Shown: positions 8,904 through 17,502, counted from the stretch's first letter. The stretch is DNA of 64,000 nt from Flavobacteriaceae bacterium EG-1 (GCF_009649685.1 NZ_WJPK01000002.1:1094202-1158201), one strand, 5' to 3'. Notes: generated by a model not told the origin, from the sequence alone. Translations and numbers: made by a program.

Positions 8904-9409
8904 TATATTATCGGTTTTAAACAATTCAACAATTTATTTTTTATGCGTTTTATTTTTACTGCAATGGTATTTTCGGTTAGTCCTGTAACTTCAGCTATTT
9001 CTTTATAGGGCAGTTCTTCTAAATACAATGTAATGACTGCTTTATCAGCTTCATTTAGTTGTTTAATACACTTACGCAACTGCACAAGCTGCTCTTGTTG
9101 TCCATTTTCTAAAGTCTCAGTTTTATAAATGTTTATGGCGTGGCTATCTAAGCGAAGTGTTTTCTTTTGCCGACCTCTTTCTTTGGTTTTTAAGCGTAGG
9201 CATACATTTAAAGTTATTCGATACATCCAGGTGCCAATATTGGAGGAACCTTGAAAAGTAGGCATCGATTTCCAAATGTTTACTAATACTTCTTGAAAAA
9301 GATCTTTAGCGTCATCATCATCTTTACTATATACCGAACAAATACGCAGCAATTTATGTTGATGCTCATCTAATGCATTAAGAAAAGTGTTTTCTAAGTC
9401 TTTATTCAT
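8903..9409 (-). CDS. ECF-type RNA polymerase sigma factor
   Basis: 168-residue sigma-70 family member of the extracytoplasmic-function class. Region 2 spans about 12-80, including DAKDLFQEVLVNIWKS and the DNA-melting stretch NIGTWMYRITLNV. Region 4 spans about 110-165, with the recognition helix TENTIAVKIKRIKNKL. The length is standard. It is the first gene of a two-gene unit with the membrane protein at 8313-8903. The 140 bp upstream contain no gene. The signal it answers is unknown. Confidence 0.93.
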   Translation of the reverse strand: MNKDLENTFLNALDEHQHKLLRICSVYSKDDDDAKDLFQEVLVNIWKSMPTFQGSSNIGTWMYRITLNVCLRLKTKERGRQKKTLRLDSHAINIYKTETLENGQQEQLVQLRKCIKQLNEADKAVITLYLEELPYKEIAEVTGLTENTIAVKIKRIKNKLLNCLKPII

Positions 9410-9549
9410 TGTATTGACCTGATTCTAACTATTTAGTGACAAGACAGGTGAAAATATGACAAAGAATTTGAAATTTCTTTCGATGTAAGTTTGAAGGTTT
9501 ATTTTAAATAATTCATTTTTCCATTTCAGAAATAAATTAGTACAAAATT

Positions 9550-10491
9550 TTAGAATATTTCTTCGGCACTTGGCAATGAAGGAATTGCGCCAAAATTTGT
9601 TGTTGTAATTGCCCCTGCTTTATTCGCTATAGTAATCATTTGTTCTAAATTATCTGTTTCGGTAAGTATACTTTTAGGGTCGGTTAAAAACGAAATTTGG
9701 CGAAGTAAACAACCTATAAAGGCATCGCCAGCACCTGTAGTGTCTACTGGTGTAACCGAAATACTTCCTATGGTCTTTTTTAAATTAGGTGCACTTACAT
9801 AGGTGCCGTCTCCACCTAAAGTAACGACTATTAGCGGAACCCCTATTTCATGAAAAAAGGCGCAGGCTTCCGTTATTTCATCTTTTCCAGATAATAATTG
9901 GGCTTCTTCTAAACTAAATTTACATAAATGCGACTTTTCTATAAAAGGCATGCACTTTTTAATGAAGGTTTGGGTGTTATCTTTCCATAAATCTATTCTA
10001 AAATTAGGATCGAAACTTATAAAAGAATTCTTTGTTAGTGCATCAAATAAATAGTGCGTGTAAGCATCTTCCAGATTGCCACCTAAAAGAGCTGTAGCTG
10101 CTCCAAAATGAACAATGTTGTCTTTAAATTGTTGTTTTACAGTTTTATCATATTTTAATTTTTTATCGGCACCCCTGCTAAATACAAAATCTCTTTCTCC
10201 ATCATCAGAAATAGATACAAAAGCCAAAGTGGTAAAGGTCTTTGATCGCTGTGTTAAGTCTAAATGAACTTTATAATCTTTTAATATACCATATAAAAAA
10301 TCTCCAAATTGATCTTCACCAATACAACCAATAAAACTGCTTTTACCGTCTAGTTTTGCAATGGCACAAGCAACATTAGCAGGTGCACCACCTGCCTTTT
10401 TTGTAAAGATATTTGCAATAGAAAGATCGTTACCTTGATTTTCCGCTACAAAATCAATTAATACTTCTCCAATACAAAAAACTGTTTTCAT
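9550..10491 (-). CDS. PfkB-family carbohydrate kinase (fructokinase-like)
   Basis: 313 residues. The two PfkB signatures are present: the N-terminal glycine-rich GGAPANVACAIAKL (about 34-47) and the C-terminal DTTGAGDAFIGCLL (about 250-263), in which the aspartate of GAGD is the catalytic base. Overall similarity of these motifs is to the fructokinase/2-keto-3-deoxygluconate kinase branch; I think fructokinase is likeliest but the substrate cannot be proven. It appears to be monocistronic. A perfect inverted repeat at 10511-10530, 20 bp upstream of the start codon, is a candidate operator. Confidence 0.88.
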   Translation of the reverse strand: MKTVFCIGEVLIDFVAENQGNDLSIANIFTKKAGGAPANVACAIAKLDGKSSFIGCIGEDQFGDFLYGILKDYKVHLDLTQRSKTFTTLAFVSISDDGERDFVFSRGADKKLKYDKTVKQQFKDNIVHFGAATALLGGNLEDAYTHYLFDALTKNSFISFDPNFRIDLWKDNTQTFIKKCMPFIEKSHLCKFSLEEAQLLSGKDEITEACAFFHEIGVPLIVVTLGGDGTYVSAPNLKKTIGSISVTPVDTTGAGDAFIGCLLRQISFLTDPKSILTETDNLEQMITIANKAGAITTTNFGAIPSLPSAEEIF

Positions 10492-10510
10492 TTATTGTTA
10501 ATTTACTTTA

Positions 10511-10530
10511 AAATAGTACTAATACTATTT
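10511..10530. promoter_or_regulatory. Palindromic operator candidate upstream of PfkB kinase
   Basis: AAATAGTA-CTAA-TACTATTT: perfect 8 bp arms with a 4 bp spacer, placed 20-39 bp before the kinase start and about 100 bp before the divergent SPFH gene. The position suits a repressor site for the kinase gene. AT-rich arms reduce the weight of the match. Confidence 0.45.
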
Positions 10531-10628
10531 GTATGGTGTAAAAGGTAGATAAAAATTGAGGATAATTTAATATGCCCTCCTAAATAAATCCTTATCTTTT
10601 TATCAAAATTTATAAAACTATCAACAGG

Positions 10629-11765
10629 ATGAATTTATTTGATGAAATAAAGAAAAAACTAAGTCACGAATTTATAGATATTGTTGAATGGCTAGACAAT
10701 ACTAACGATACTATTGTACATAGATTTGAGCGTTACCAGAATGAGATAAAAAATGGAGCACAACTCGTAGTTCGCGAAGGACAAGAAGCTGTATTTATTA
10801 GTGAAGGGCAATTGGCTGATGTTTTTAAACCGGGTACCTATACTTTAAATACACAAAACTTACCAATACTTTCTACTATTAAAGGTTGGAAATACGGATT
10901 TAATAGTCCGTTTAAGGCTGAGGTGTATTTTGTAAATACACGATTATTTACAGATGAAAAATGGGGAACAAAAAATCCTTTTATTTTAAGTGATGAGCGA
11001 TTTGGAATGGTAGAAATACGCGCTTTCGGCACCTATAGTTTTAGAGTTAAAGAATCTGGTAAATTTGTTATAAATGTTGTTGGTACCGATGGCCATTTTA
11101 CAAATTATGAGGTAAATGAACATCTTAAAAGCTTAATAGTTACTCGATTTACGAACACCATAGGCGAAGCAAATTTGCCTATTGAAATGTATGCTGCTAA
11201 TACAACGGAATTATCGGAAACTTGCCAAGAAGTAATGCAACCCGAATTCGGACGCGTAGGAATAGAACTTGAGAAGTTTTATATAGAAAATGTATCGATG
11301 CCAGAAGAACTCAAAAAGGAGATTTTTGAGTACAGTCGTTTAGATAAACTAGATATGACCAAGTTAGCTCAATTTAAAGCTGCCAAAGCAATGGAAGAAG
11401 CTGCTAAGAATGAAGGCGGTACTGCTGGTGCCGGAATGGGAATGGGAATGGGGTTCGTTCTCGCGCAACAAATGGGGAACATGATGAATCCTACAATGGG
11501 GCAACAACCAATTGCACCAACACAAGTAGGAGCCGTAACTCCGCCACCAATGCCTGTGCAAACTTTGTATCATTATGCAGTTGGTGGACAACAACAAGGT
11601 CCGGTACCTTTCGAAAAATTACAAGAACTTTTTGCAAATAGAACTGTAAATAAAGATACACTGGTATGGAAACAAGGTTTAGCAACTTGGGTAGCTATTA
11701 AAGATGTTGAAGAGTTGAAAGTATTTTTAGGAGGTAATACACCACCTCCTTTACCTACGGTCTAA
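10629..11765 (+). CDS. SPFH-domain protein with C-terminal GYF_2 domain (YdjI-like)
   Basis: 378 residues. Residues about 30-245 form an SPFH/band-7-type domain of the subgroup annotated virion core protein in databases, containing VVREGQEAVFISEGQLADVF, and a helical segment to about 258 follows. A short Gly/Met-rich linker (GAGMGMGMGF) and a Pro-rich stretch come next. The C-terminal 60 residues are a GYF_2 domain (YHYAVGGQQQGPVPFEKLQEL, then TLVWKQGLATWVAI). There is no signal peptide or clear membrane segment, so it is cytoplasmic or membrane-peripheral. The next gene encodes a zinc-ribbon membrane protein; the equivalent pair in Bacillus is YdjI/YdjG, linked to PspA-type membrane stress. 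A -7-like TATCTTTT lies at 10593-10600. Confidence 0.82.
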   Translation: MNLFDEIKKKLSHEFIDIVEWLDNTNDTIVHRFERYQNEIKNGAQLVVREGQEAVFISEGQLADVFKPGTYTLNTQNLPILSTIKGWKYGFNSPFKAEVYFVNTRLFTDEKWGTKNPFILSDERFGMVEIRAFGTYSFRVKESGKFVINVVGTDGHFTNYEVNEHLKSLIVTRFTNTIGEANLPIEMYAANTTELSETCQEVMQPEFGRVGIELEKFYIENVSMPEELKKEIFEYSRLDKLDMTKLAQFKAAKAMEEAAKNEGGTAGAGMGMGMGFVLAQQMGNMMNPTMGQQPIAPTQVGAVTPPPMPVQTLYHYAVGGQQQGPVPFEKLQELFANRTVNKDTLVWKQGLATWVAIKDVEELKVFLGGNTPPPLPTV

Positions 11766-11791
11766 TTCTAATTTAGAATATTTAGTAAATG

Positions 11792-11816
11792 AGCCATGAA
11801 ATTTTATTTCATGGCT
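11792..11816. terminator. Hairpin between SPFH and zinc-ribbon genes
   Basis: A perfect 10 bp stem AGCCATGAAA / TTTCATGGCT with a 5 nt loop lies 27 bp after the SPFH stop. It lacks a good downstream T-run (TGGTATTAAT), so it may only attenuate, or may stabilise the upstream message, rather than terminate fully. Confidence 0.45.
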
Positions 11817-11894
11817 TGGTATTAATATGGAACTAATAGTCCGTAAAAGATTTCCATTGATATTAAGCTAAAATTAGAACTGGAAATTACATAA

Positions 11895-12977
11895 ATGGAA
11901 GAAGTTAAAAATTCAGAAAGTAAGAAAGCCTGTGCTTCCTGTGGGGCCGAGCTAAAATATAAGCCTGGTTCGCATCAAATAAAATGTGAATATTGTGGGT
12001 ATGAAGAGTTTATAGAAAATTCGAAAAGTAGTTTCGAAGAGTTAGAGCTACAACATTATTTGAAAGTTGTAGGTGATAACGCATATACTGAGACTATTGA
12101 CCTTTTACACTGTAAAAATTGTGGTGCTAATCAACATATTGAAGAGAATTATAAATCGTTTCATTGTGTGTATTGCAGTGAGCCCTTAATAAGAGAAGAT
12201 GTAAATAAAGAAGGGTGGATTGTACCAGGTGCTCTAGTGCCATTTCAACTCGATTCTAAAAAAGCGCAAGCTATTTTTAAAAACTGGGTAAACGGTATAT
12301 GGTTTGCACCCGATAACTTAAAAAAAGCAGCACTAGATCCTGAAGGATTGCACGGAGTTTATATTCCGCATTGGACTTTTGATGCAAAAATACGTGCAAG
12401 TTATCAGGGGCAAAGAGGCGAATATTATTATGAAACTAAGCGAATTAAAACTAAAAATGGTGTTCAGAAAAGACAGGTTCGAAAAACTAAATGGTATGGA
12501 GCAACAGGCACTATTAACGGTTTTGCAGACGATATATTGATTAATTCTTCCGAAAAAAAACAACGGGAAATTCCTCAAAATGTATCTTTTTGGAATTTAA
12601 AAGAATTAACAGTTTTTAATTCTAAATATTTATCGGGTTTTGTTACTGAAAAGTATACCATTTCTCTTAAAGAAGGTCATCGTCAATCATTTCAAACAGC
12701 AAAAGATATTGCATACAATATTATTAGAAGAGATATTGGAGGTGATACGCAACGCATACACCATGCAGACATAAAATTGTCTGATGAAACTTTTAAACAT
12801 ATATTATTGCCTATGTATATTAGTGCTTACCGATATAATGGGAAAGAATTTCATTTTTATATCAATGGGCAAACAGGTAAAATAAGTGGAACAAGACCGT
12901 ATTCTTTCTGGAAAATTTTCTTTTTGGTGATTTTTATCATTGTTATTATTGTCTTAATAGCGATTTTTGCACAATGA
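11895..12977 (+). CDS. Zinc-ribbon membrane protein (YdjG-like, often misnamed PriA-related)
   Basis: 360 residues. Two zinc-ribbon modules stand at the N-terminus: CASCGAEL with CEYCG (about residues 14-36), and CKNCGAN with CVYCSEP (about 72-95). A beta-rich middle region with HWTFDAKIRASYQGQRGEYY follows, and one C-terminal membrane helix (about 335-358) anchors the protein with the bulk in the cytoplasm. In Bacillus subtilis the comparable YdjG partners with YdjI and recruits a PspA-family protein to the membrane. No PspA gene is visible in this window. The stop overlaps the next start by 4 bp (ATGA). Confidence 0.75.
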   Translation: MEEVKNSESKKACASCGAELKYKPGSHQIKCEYCGYEEFIENSKSSFEELELQHYLKVVGDNAYTETIDLLHCKNCGANQHIEENYKSFHCVYCSEPLIREDVNKEGWIVPGALVPFQLDSKKAQAIFKNWVNGIWFAPDNLKKAALDPEGLHGVYIPHWTFDAKIRASYQGQRGEYYYETKRIKTKNGVQKRQVRKTKWYGATGTINGFADDILINSSEKKQREIPQNVSFWNLKELTVFNSKYLSGFVTEKYTISLKEGHRQSFQTAKDIAYNIIRRDIGGDTQRIHHADIKLSDETFKHILLPMYISAYRYNGKEFHFYINGQTGKISGTRPYSFWKIFFLVIFIIVIIVLIAIFAQ

Positions 12978-13696
12978 GAACACTAGTAATAGGAGATATA
13001 CATTCTGGTTTGCGAGCACTGAAGCAAGTTTTTGAGCGGGCACAAGTTACTACAGCAGATAGGTTAATTTTTTTAGGTGATTATGTAGATGGATGGAGTG
13101 AAGCAGTGGAAACAGTTGATTTTCTGTCCGAATTGGATGAAACACATCAATGTATTTTTTTACGTGGAAATCATGACGAATTGTGTTTAGAATGGTTATC
13201 CAATGATGAAATAAATGAAGTTTGGCTTCAGCATGGTGGTCAAGCTACATTTGATTCGTACAGCAATGATATTGATGCTAGTGATTTGCATATAATGTTC
13301 TATGAAGGATTAAAGAATTATTTTATAGATGAACAAAACAGACTATACTTGCATGCTGGATTCACTAATCTAAAAGGGGTAGATCATGAATATTCTACTA
13401 AAACTTTTTATTGGGACCGAACCTTATGGGAAATGGCTCTTTCTTTAGATCAAGATCTGAGTATTGATAGTCCATATTATCCCAAAAGGCTTGTACATTA
13501 TCCAGAAATTTATATTGGTCATACACCAGTAACACGTATGGGTAAGACTACTCCACAAAAAGCAGCTAATGTATGGAATATAGATACTGGCGCAGCTTTT
13601 AAAGGACCACTGTCGGTTATAGATGTTGATACTAAAGAAGTATGGCAAAGTGATCCTGTTTATTTGTTATATCCAGGAGAAAATGGTCGAAATTAA
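12974..13696 (+). CDS. Metallophosphoesterase (serine/threonine protein phosphatase-like)
   Basis: 240 residues with the full PPP/calcineurin-type metal motif set: GDIHSG (about 7-12), GDYVDGW (about 34-40), GNHDE (about 61-65), and later single histidines in LHAGF and GHTPV. This is the layout of bacterial PrpA/ApaH-like phosphatases, where the two-metal site hydrolyses phosphoprotein or dinucleotide phosphates. Which substrate is used cannot be told. It overlaps the zinc-ribbon gene by 4 bp, so it belongs to that operon and may act in the same process. Confidence 0.9.
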   Translation: MRTLVIGDIHSGLRALKQVFERAQVTTADRLIFLGDYVDGWSEAVETVDFLSELDETHQCIFLRGNHDELCLEWLSNDEINEVWLQHGGQATFDSYSNDIDASDLHIMFYEGLKNYFIDEQNRLYLHAGFTNLKGVDHEYSTKTFYWDRTLWEMALSLDQDLSIDSPYYPKRLVHYPEIYIGHTPVTRMGKTTPQKAANVWNIDTGAAFKGPLSVIDVDTKEVWQSDPVYLLYPGENGRN

Positions 13697-13759
13697 AAGA
13701 GACTTTTAATTTAAGACATGTTTTAACTATATTATTGCGAACTTTGTAAAAAATAGAAA

Positions 13760-14755
13760 ATGGCCGAAAAGAATATTAGGTTAGAAGTAATGCAGGCAAT
13801 TGAACACAAAGTAGATGGGTTCATGAACCAATTTCTTATTCCAGTTGAAGATATATGGCAACCCTCGGATTTTCTTCCAGATTCTGAAAATGATAACTTT
13901 CTGTCGGATGTTGAAACTTTAAGAGGCGAATCTAAAGAACTTGGTTATGATTTTTGGGTGACCATGGTTGCAGATACAATTACAGAAGAAGCATTACCAA
14001 CATATGAGTCTTGGTTAATGGATGTTGAAGGAATTAATCAACATGATGGTAAACCAAACGGATGGTCGAAATGGGTTCGTGCATGGACCGGAGAAGAGAA
14101 CAGGCATGGCGATGTGCTTAACAAATATCTTTATTTATCTGGTCGTGTAAATATGCGTGAAGTAGAGATTACAACCCAACATTTGCTTACCGATGGTTTT
14201 GATATTGGTACAGATAGAGATCCATATAAAAACTTTGTTTACACTTCTTTTCAGGAATTAGCTACTAATATTTCGCATAAGAGGGTTGGGCAAATGGCTA
14301 AGAAAAAAGGAAATGCATTGTTGGGTAAAATGTGTACTATTATTGCTGGTGACGAAATGCGTCATCATTTAGCCTATCGCGAGTTTGTTAAAACAATTTT
14401 TGGAGAAGATCCTTCTGGCATGATGTTGGCATTTGCAGATATGATGAAAAAGAAAATTGTAATGCCTGCACATTTTTTAAGAGAATCTGGTGGTGTAGTT
14501 GGTGAAGCTTTTGAAAATTTTTCAAATTGCGCCCAACGTTTGGGTGTTTATACTGCGCAAGATTATGTTGATATATTGCGAAAGCTCAATGTATATTGGG
14601 AGTTAGAAACTGTGAGAAGTTTAAATGACGAAGCCGAAAAAGCACGTGATTATCTCATAAAACTTCCAGCTAGATTAGAACGAATTGCGGAACGAATGAA
14701 ATTTCCTGAAGATGACTATCGTTTTAAATGGGTAGAAGCTAACGGCATGTTATAA
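13760..14755 (+). CDS. Acyl-ACP desaturase (stearoyl-ACP delta-9 desaturase family)
   Basis: 331 residues of the soluble di-iron acyl-ACP desaturase family, which introduces a cis double bond into acyl-ACP using O2 and ferredoxin. The two EExxH-type iron motifs are visible: EENRHG near residue 113-118 and DEMRHH near 199-204, the second with Asp in place of the first Glu, as is common. The length fits plastid-type and actinobacterial homologues without transit peptide. It probably supplies monounsaturated fatty acids for membrane fluidity. The gene is followed by a strong bidirectional terminator at 14776-14811. Confidence 0.9.
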   Translation: MAEKNIRLEVMQAIEHKVDGFMNQFLIPVEDIWQPSDFLPDSENDNFLSDVETLRGESKELGYDFWVTMVADTITEEALPTYESWLMDVEGINQHDGKPNGWSKWVRAWTGEENRHGDVLNKYLYLSGRVNMREVEITTQHLLTDGFDIGTDRDPYKNFVYTSFQELATNISHKRVGQMAKKKGNALLGKMCTIIAGDEMRHHLAYREFVKTIFGEDPSGMMLAFADMMKKKIVMPAHFLRESGGVVGEAFENFSNCAQRLGVYTAQDYVDILRKLNVYWELETVRSLNDEAEKARDYLIKLPARLERIAERMKFPEDDYRFKWVEANGML

Positions 14756-14775
14756 TATTAGGTAGTTTAAAATAA

Positions 14776-14811
14776 AAAAAACCTGTTGAGTAAAAGCTCA
14801 ACAGGTTTTTT
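14776..14811. terminator. Strong bidirectional terminator
   Basis: Stem ACCTGTTGAG / CTCAACAGGT (14781-14790 and 14797-14806) with a 6 nt loop, flanked by an A-run on the left and a T-run on the right that extend the pairing. It lies between the convergent desaturase (plus) and HHH protein (minus) genes and suits termination in both directions. Confidence 0.92.
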
Positions 14812-14833
14812 GTTTTAGTTCGAATAAATGTGA

Positions 14834-15382
14834 TTACAATTTACCATGATCATGTTCATCTTGCCATTTAGAAAGCTCAGCCCATTTGCCTTCATAACAC
14901 ATTTTGGCTTGCATTGGCCAAGATGCTGGATTATGAACTTTATAACGATCTCCACCGCCATCTAATACTTCTTGACATTTAGCTACAGAAGTTTCAGAAA
15001 GTGCTTTCCAAGTTGATATTCCTGCATCAATAAACATTTGTGAAATTTTTGGTCCTATACCTTCAACAACTTTTAAATCGTCTTGCTTAATAGTTTTACC
15101 AAAAACCGCTTTAGCTGCAGCTCCATCAAAAGGAATTAAGGCGGCAACAGCTGGTGCTGCAGCCATGGCTGCAGGTGCAGCAACTTTTGCAGATAATTTA
15201 CCATTACAAGCATCTAAATCAGCTTTTAGTTTTGCATTTTTATCTTGTAATAATTTAAGGTCCGCAGAATTATCAATTGTTTTACTTTGTCCTTTTCCAA
15301 GTAAATACCCGAATAAAGCACCTAATAATGTACAAAGAAGTGGAATTAACCAGCACCATATATTTGAAAAATCAATATCCAT
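14834..15382 (-). CDS. Membrane-anchored helix-hairpin-helix domain protein
   Basis: 182 residues. A membrane helix near 10-28 (WLIPLLCTLLGALFGYLLG) is followed by a short coiled-coil-like segment (LKLLQDKNAKLKADLDACNGKL) and an Ala-rich linker. A C-terminal domain about 95-182 contains the helix-hairpin-helix phrase LKVVEGIGPKISQMFIDAGI. This HHH type (DUF4332 or ribosomal L21-like in databases) normally binds DNA or acts as a protein-interaction module. It follows the OmpA gene with a 26 bp gap and is clearly cotranscribed. A DNA-binding fold on a membrane anchor is odd; a structural role near peptidoglycan-binding OmpA is equally possible. Confidence 0.75.
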   Translation of the reverse strand: MDIDFSNIWCWLIPLLCTLLGALFGYLLGKGQSKTIDNSADLKLLQDKNAKLKADLDACNGKLSAKVAAPAAMAAAPAVAALIPFDGAAAKAVFGKTIKQDDLKVVEGIGPKISQMFIDAGISTWKALSETSVAKCQEVLDGGGDRYKVHNPASWPMQAKMCYEGKWAELSKWQDEHDHGKL

Positions 15383-15408
15383 TTTTATTTTATTTTTTTG
15401 TTATTTAT

Positions 15409-16317
15409 TTAGTTTAATGTTACTACGGTTCTTCTGTTCTTAGCTCTGCCATCTTCAGTTGCATTACTAGTAACTGGTTGTGTTTGACCTTTGGAACTCG
15501 AGTTAATTTTAGTATCAGAAATACCATTTTTTATAAGGTATGCTTTAGCAAAATCAGCTCTGTCTTGGCCAAGTCTCATATTAGTAGCAGCTTTACCGGT
15601 ATTATCTGTATGGCCTACCACATTACAGCTAGCATCTGCTACTTTATCTAAGTAATGTGAAATGTCGGCAATTTTTTGTCGCTGTTCATCTGTTAATGAA
15701 ATAGAAGCTTCTGCCGTATTAAAATAAAGTACTAAGGGGTCTGCCTTTATTTTTTCATATAATGCTTTCATGTCATCAGCTGTAGTAGCAGCTTCTGTTT
15801 CTAAGCTATACGAAACGGGCCCAAAATATGTATTGTCTTTAGCCACCATTTCGTCTTTTAGTTGACCAAATGTATTTATTTGGGTTGACGAAATACCGCT
15901 TTCGACCAAGCTGTTTTTAACTGCATTTGCTCTTGCAAGTCCTAAATTTGGAAAAGCTGAATCGTTAGTCTCATCACTTGTATAGAAACCAGTAATGTTC
16001 ACTACTTTTTCTGAATTTTCACCTAAAAAGGTTTTTAAAGAACCAATGCAATCACTAACCTCGGTTGCTAAAGGTGTTAAAATACTTGAAGACGACACAT
16101 TAAAATTATAATTGTCGTTCACATTACACGCATAACCTTCATTGCTTAAAGCGAACGGATAAGACGTGGCTTCGGGTACTGCAGGAGTTACTACTTTTTC
16201 GACTGGATCTTTGTCCGCTACAGATACCCCACAAGAACTACAGAGGTGATAATAGAGATAAATACCTGCCAGAATCGTTAGTAAAATTCCAATCAGATTT
16301 GTTGTTGTTTTACTCAT
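15409..16317 (-). CDS. OmpA-family protein with two OmpA-like modules
   Basis: 302 residues. One N-terminal hydrophobic anchor lies near 6-22. Residues about 50-165 look like a first, degenerate OmpA C-terminal module (VVNITGFYTSDETN, then LGLARANAVKNSLVESGI). Residues about 185-302 are a canonical module with NVVGHTDNTG, LGQDRADFAKAYL and the closing NRRTVV. The canonical module would bind diaminopimelate of peptidoglycan through its Asp and Arg residues (the D of TDNTG and the R of NRR). It is the promoter-proximal gene of a pair with the HHH protein. The duplication is my reading of the motif spacing. Confidence 0.85.
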   Translation of the reverse strand: MSKTTTNLIGILLTILAGIYLYYHLCSSCGVSVADKDPVEKVVTPAVPEATSYPFALSNEGYACNVNDNYNFNVSSSSILTPLATEVSDCIGSLKTFLGENSEKVVNITGFYTSDETNDSAFPNLGLARANAVKNSLVESGISSTQINTFGQLKDEMVAKDNTYFGPVSYSLETEAATTADDMKALYEKIKADPLVLYFNTAEASISLTDEQRQKIADISHYLDKVADASCNVVGHTDNTGKAATNMRLGQDRADFAKAYLIKNGISDTKINSSSKGQTQPVTSNATEDGRAKNRRTVVTLN

Positions 16318-16547
16318 TGTTAATAATTATTTAGTGTTTAACGCACAATGTATTAAAAATTCAGGCAAAATGTTAAAATTTCAGCATTTATTATCTGATT
16401 ATTAAGTCTTTGAGGTGCCATTTAATGGGATATTCGCTCGGAAAGTAGAGTAAATGTTCAATTTTTAGATTGTTTCTATTTTTTATAATGTTAACCTCAA
16501 CTTATGCAATTACATAAAATGACATATAAACTTTAAAATTATTTGTC

Positions 16548-17429
16548 ATGAACTGTATGAAAAACAATAAAGAAAAATGTGTAATAATAAACGCAATCAA
16601 TAAAAAAAGATCAAACTTTTTTATATCCTATTTTTTGGTGCTAGCATTAATAGTAATGGCTTCTTGTAAAAAAGAGAATTTGCAGGATGCTGTATTGCCA
16701 GATACGGTTGAAACTTCATCAACAAATGCTGGTAGTGCTAATGGTTCGAATGGTACAAATGGCACTAATGGAGAAGATGGAAGTGATGGAGAAGATGGAC
16801 AGGACGGTCAAGATGGTGCTGATGGAGAAGATGGACAAGACGGTCAAGACGGTGTTGATGGACAAGATGGTGCTGATGGACAAGATGGTGCTCCAGGTCC
16901 ACAGGGTCCACAAGGAGAACAGGGTCCACAAGGTCCAAAGGGTGATACGGGTGATACTGGGGCTCCAGGTGCAGATGGAGCGGATGGTAATGCAAATGTA
17001 ATTTATGGAGATTGGGTTACGCCTAATTCTTGGCAACAATCAACCGTCTATGGAATTAAGCATTTTAACTATAATTTATCTGTTCCAGCTATTACACAAG
17101 ACATTTTAGATACTGGAATCGTCCTTACTTTTGCAGATTTGACAAATTTGGCACCTGCAATTTGGCCTGATGGTCAAATAGGTCAATTGCCGATAAGTAT
17201 TTATTCAGCTACACCTACTCCTCATTCTTTAGTGTGGTCAGCATTCAGCTCAGTAGGTAATATAAGATTTAATATTTATGACGATCAAAATACATATAAT
17301 GGGTTTACATCTGGTAATCGATTTAGATATGTAATTATTCCGGCTAATATTTCGGCAAAACAAGCAGGTGTAGATTTTGAAAAAATGTCTTATAGCGAAG
17401 TTTGCGCAGCATTAAATATTCCTGAATAA
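16548..17429 (+). CDS. Collagen-like repeat lipoprotein
   Basis: 293 residues. The N-terminal hydrophobic stretch ends in a lipobox (VMASC, Cys near residue 44), so it is probably an outer-membrane lipoprotein. Met4 (16557) is an equally good start. Residues about 64-146 are uninterrupted Gly-X-Y triplets, first Asp/Glu/Gln-rich (GEDGQDGQDG), then Pro-rich (GPQGPQGEQ) and likely to trimerise. The C-terminal 145 residues form a separate domain ending MSYSEVCAALNIPE. The same end domain occurs in the lipoprotein at 41266. The repeats produce long open frames in other phases that are not genes. A terminator follows at 17456. Confidence 0.85.
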   Translation: MNCMKNNKEKCVIINAINKKRSNFFISYFLVLALIVMASCKKENLQDAVLPDTVETSSTNAGSANGSNGTNGTNGEDGSDGEDGQDGQDGADGEDGQDGQDGVDGQDGADGQDGAPGPQGPQGEQGPQGPKGDTGDTGAPGADGADGNANVIYGDWVTPNSWQQSTVYGIKHFNYNLSVPAITQDILDTGIVLTFADLTNLAPAIWPDGQIGQLPISIYSATPTPHSLVWSAFSSVGNIRFNIYDDQNTYNGFTSGNRFRYVIIPANISAKQAGVDFEKMSYSEVCAALNIPE

Positions 17430-17455
17430 AATAGTGTTTGAGTTAGGTTGGTTAT

Positions 17456-17502
17456 TCCGCCGATTGTTTTGACAACTTTGTCCAATACTTTCGGCGGATT
17501 TT
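17456..17502 (+). terminator. Terminator after collagen-like gene
   Basis: Stem TCCGCCGA (17456-17463) / TCGGCGGA (17491-17498), GC-rich against an AT-rich background, followed by TTTT. The 27 nt loop contains a small inner GAC/GTC pairing. It lies 27 bp after the stop. Confidence 0.7.

Noticed and set aside
10629-11765. Possible phage or virus gene because of the database name virion core protein
   Set aside because: The domain is SPFH plus GYF_2, a cellular membrane-stress family; no other phage genes are present.
16740-16990. Tandem short repeats that could suggest a CRISPR array
   Set aside because: The repeat is 9 bp coding triplets within a reading frame, with no spacer structure and no cas genes.
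16687-17039. Long open frames in other phases and on the opposite strand across the collagen triplets (Met/Val-rich and Ile/Thr-rich products)
   Set aside because: They arise from the low-complexity GGN-NNN-NNN repeat; the compositions are absurd and there are no start signals.
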